DNA of 60,000 bases from Liolophura sinensis (lineage: Eukaryota > Mollusca > Polyplacophora > Chitonida > Chitonidae), in NCBI RefSeq assembly GCF_032854445.1, contig NC_088295.1, positions 61,549,249 to 61,609,248 of the forward strand, read 5' to 3'. The notes below the pieces were generated by a model. It was given only the letters and a program-made list of their open reading frames with translations. It was not told where the DNA came from and ran no database searches. The first letter of the stretch is position 1, and every line of letters begins with the position of its first letter. Positions 59,137 to 60,000 of this stretch are shown piece after piece. The position numbers were made by a program, and so were the translations under genes.

Positions 59137-60000
59137 GTGAGTAAATGGCATTGTTATCGCCAAACAGACCATTCAAGGCTGTTATTAGACTTACATGTAC
59201 ATTCTTTGTTTGCTCTTGCCTTCTTTGTAAGATTGTTTTCCCTGTTTAAATGTGTTACTTGTACCATTATTCATAAAGGATCTGCTTTTTTTGTTAAATT
59301 TGTTTGTTTGGAGTCTAACATATGACAGCAGTAGTGATACCTTGAAACAGACTAGTCTCAATGTCAACATGGGAGTTTCCTCCAAATGTAATGCTGGTAA
59401 CCGTTGTATAAGTGAAATATGCTTGAGATGATGTAAAACACTAATCAAATAAATACCAAAATCATTGTCAACTTTTTACATGTTGTGCTGCCTCACTGCA
59501 GCAACATGTCAGACATCTGGGATGACATCCCTCTCTTTTCATTATAGGACAAATTTATGATAATTTTTTTTCTTCTTGCACATATACTCTTAGGGAATAA
59601 ATGTCCCCTTGTGTAGTGCAAATATCAGTTAATGTAATTTTAGTAGGTCACCAATGAATAGACCTCTGAATTACATGATAAACTGTGACAATGATATTGG
59701 GATGCCTTGTTTACTCGACACACTTTGGGATACGTCGGTTGCACCTAAAATAACGCCGTACATTCAATTCCAGATAAGCAGACATATGTTACAACCAGAC
59801 AAGCTAGAACAAACCTTTTCCCCACCCAACCCGCACTGCTCTGTTTAAAATTATACCCTTGCCCAGCTTTTCTAAGGTTTATAGTTTGCTGAGTGACTGA
59901 TGTTACAGTAATAGTTTAGCCTCAATTCAAAGGTCGTTTCTACAAAATGAATAAGCAGTAAGCATCTTTTGCTTTTTCAAAAAGTTCTGTGATTATCACT
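59137..60000 (+). other. IBA57: IBA57 intron 4 (continues beyond window)
   Basis: Begins with GTGAGT. Apart from a SINE tail no exon was seen; no KGCY-x-GQE coding sequence is present before 60000. Confidence 0.6.
59366..59456 (+). mobile_element. SINE family 1 tail
   Basis: gggagtttcctccaaatgta atgctgg, then gtataagtgaaatatgcttg and cactaatcaaataaata; downstream of IBA57 exon 4. Confidence 0.6.

Overview
This window is nuclear DNA from an invertebrate animal. Coding exons are short, bounded by canonical GT-AG introns, and lie in AT-rich DNA full of tRNA-derived SINEs, MITE-like inverted-repeat elements, minisatellites and (TA)n/(TTTA)n tracts. The SINE types, the secreted heme peroxidase tandem and the Crypton-type recombinase remnant fit a marine lophotrochozoan, most likely a mollusc or brachiopod. 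The species cannot be named from sequence alone.

Layout. (1) About 1-10.5 kb, minus strand: peroxidase copy A, eight exons from a signal-peptide exon (10386-10522) to the large catalytic exon (988-1680). Its last three exons are not in the window. (2) 18.2-28.9 kb, minus strand: peroxidase copy B, a complete eleven-exon tandem paralog (28902 down to 18193) with nearly the same exon sizes. After removing one surplus base at each of three sites it sums to 1935 nt, 644 codons plus stop. (3) 29.9-30.5 kb, minus: the C-terminal half of a DUF3504/Crypton-type tyrosine recombinase. (4) 37.4-43.0 kb, minus: an immunoglobulin-superfamily membrane protein, with a hydrophobic leader exon, two Ig-like exons and a transmembrane exon. 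(5) 43-55.3 kb: no recognisable gene; SINEs, MITEs, a hAT-like element and a 1.55-kb minisatellite with higher-order structure. (6) 55.3 kb to the right edge, plus: the first four exons of IBA57, the mitochondrial Fe-S cluster assembly factor, with its 3' end beyond the window.

Both peroxidases keep the distal Gln-His, catalytic Arg, Ca-loop and proximal His of the animal heme peroxidase family. Both lack the Asp and Glu that anchor heme covalently in mammalian myeloperoxidase (Ser and Gln instead). Every reading-frame break found in peroxidase A (7), peroxidase B (3) and the Ig gene (2) is a gain of one base, with no nonsense substitutions and all splice sites intact. The four IBA57 exons have none. 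That one-sided pattern is the main open question: uncorrected insertion errors, very recent decay, or something stranger.

The repeat landscape is layered. At least three tRNA-headed SINE types share a similar 3' tail. One SINE is nested in another with a clear target-site duplication, two MITE families have recognisable terminal inverted repeats, and several tandem arrays sit in or next to the genes. No CRISPR array, rRNA or functional tRNA gene was seen.
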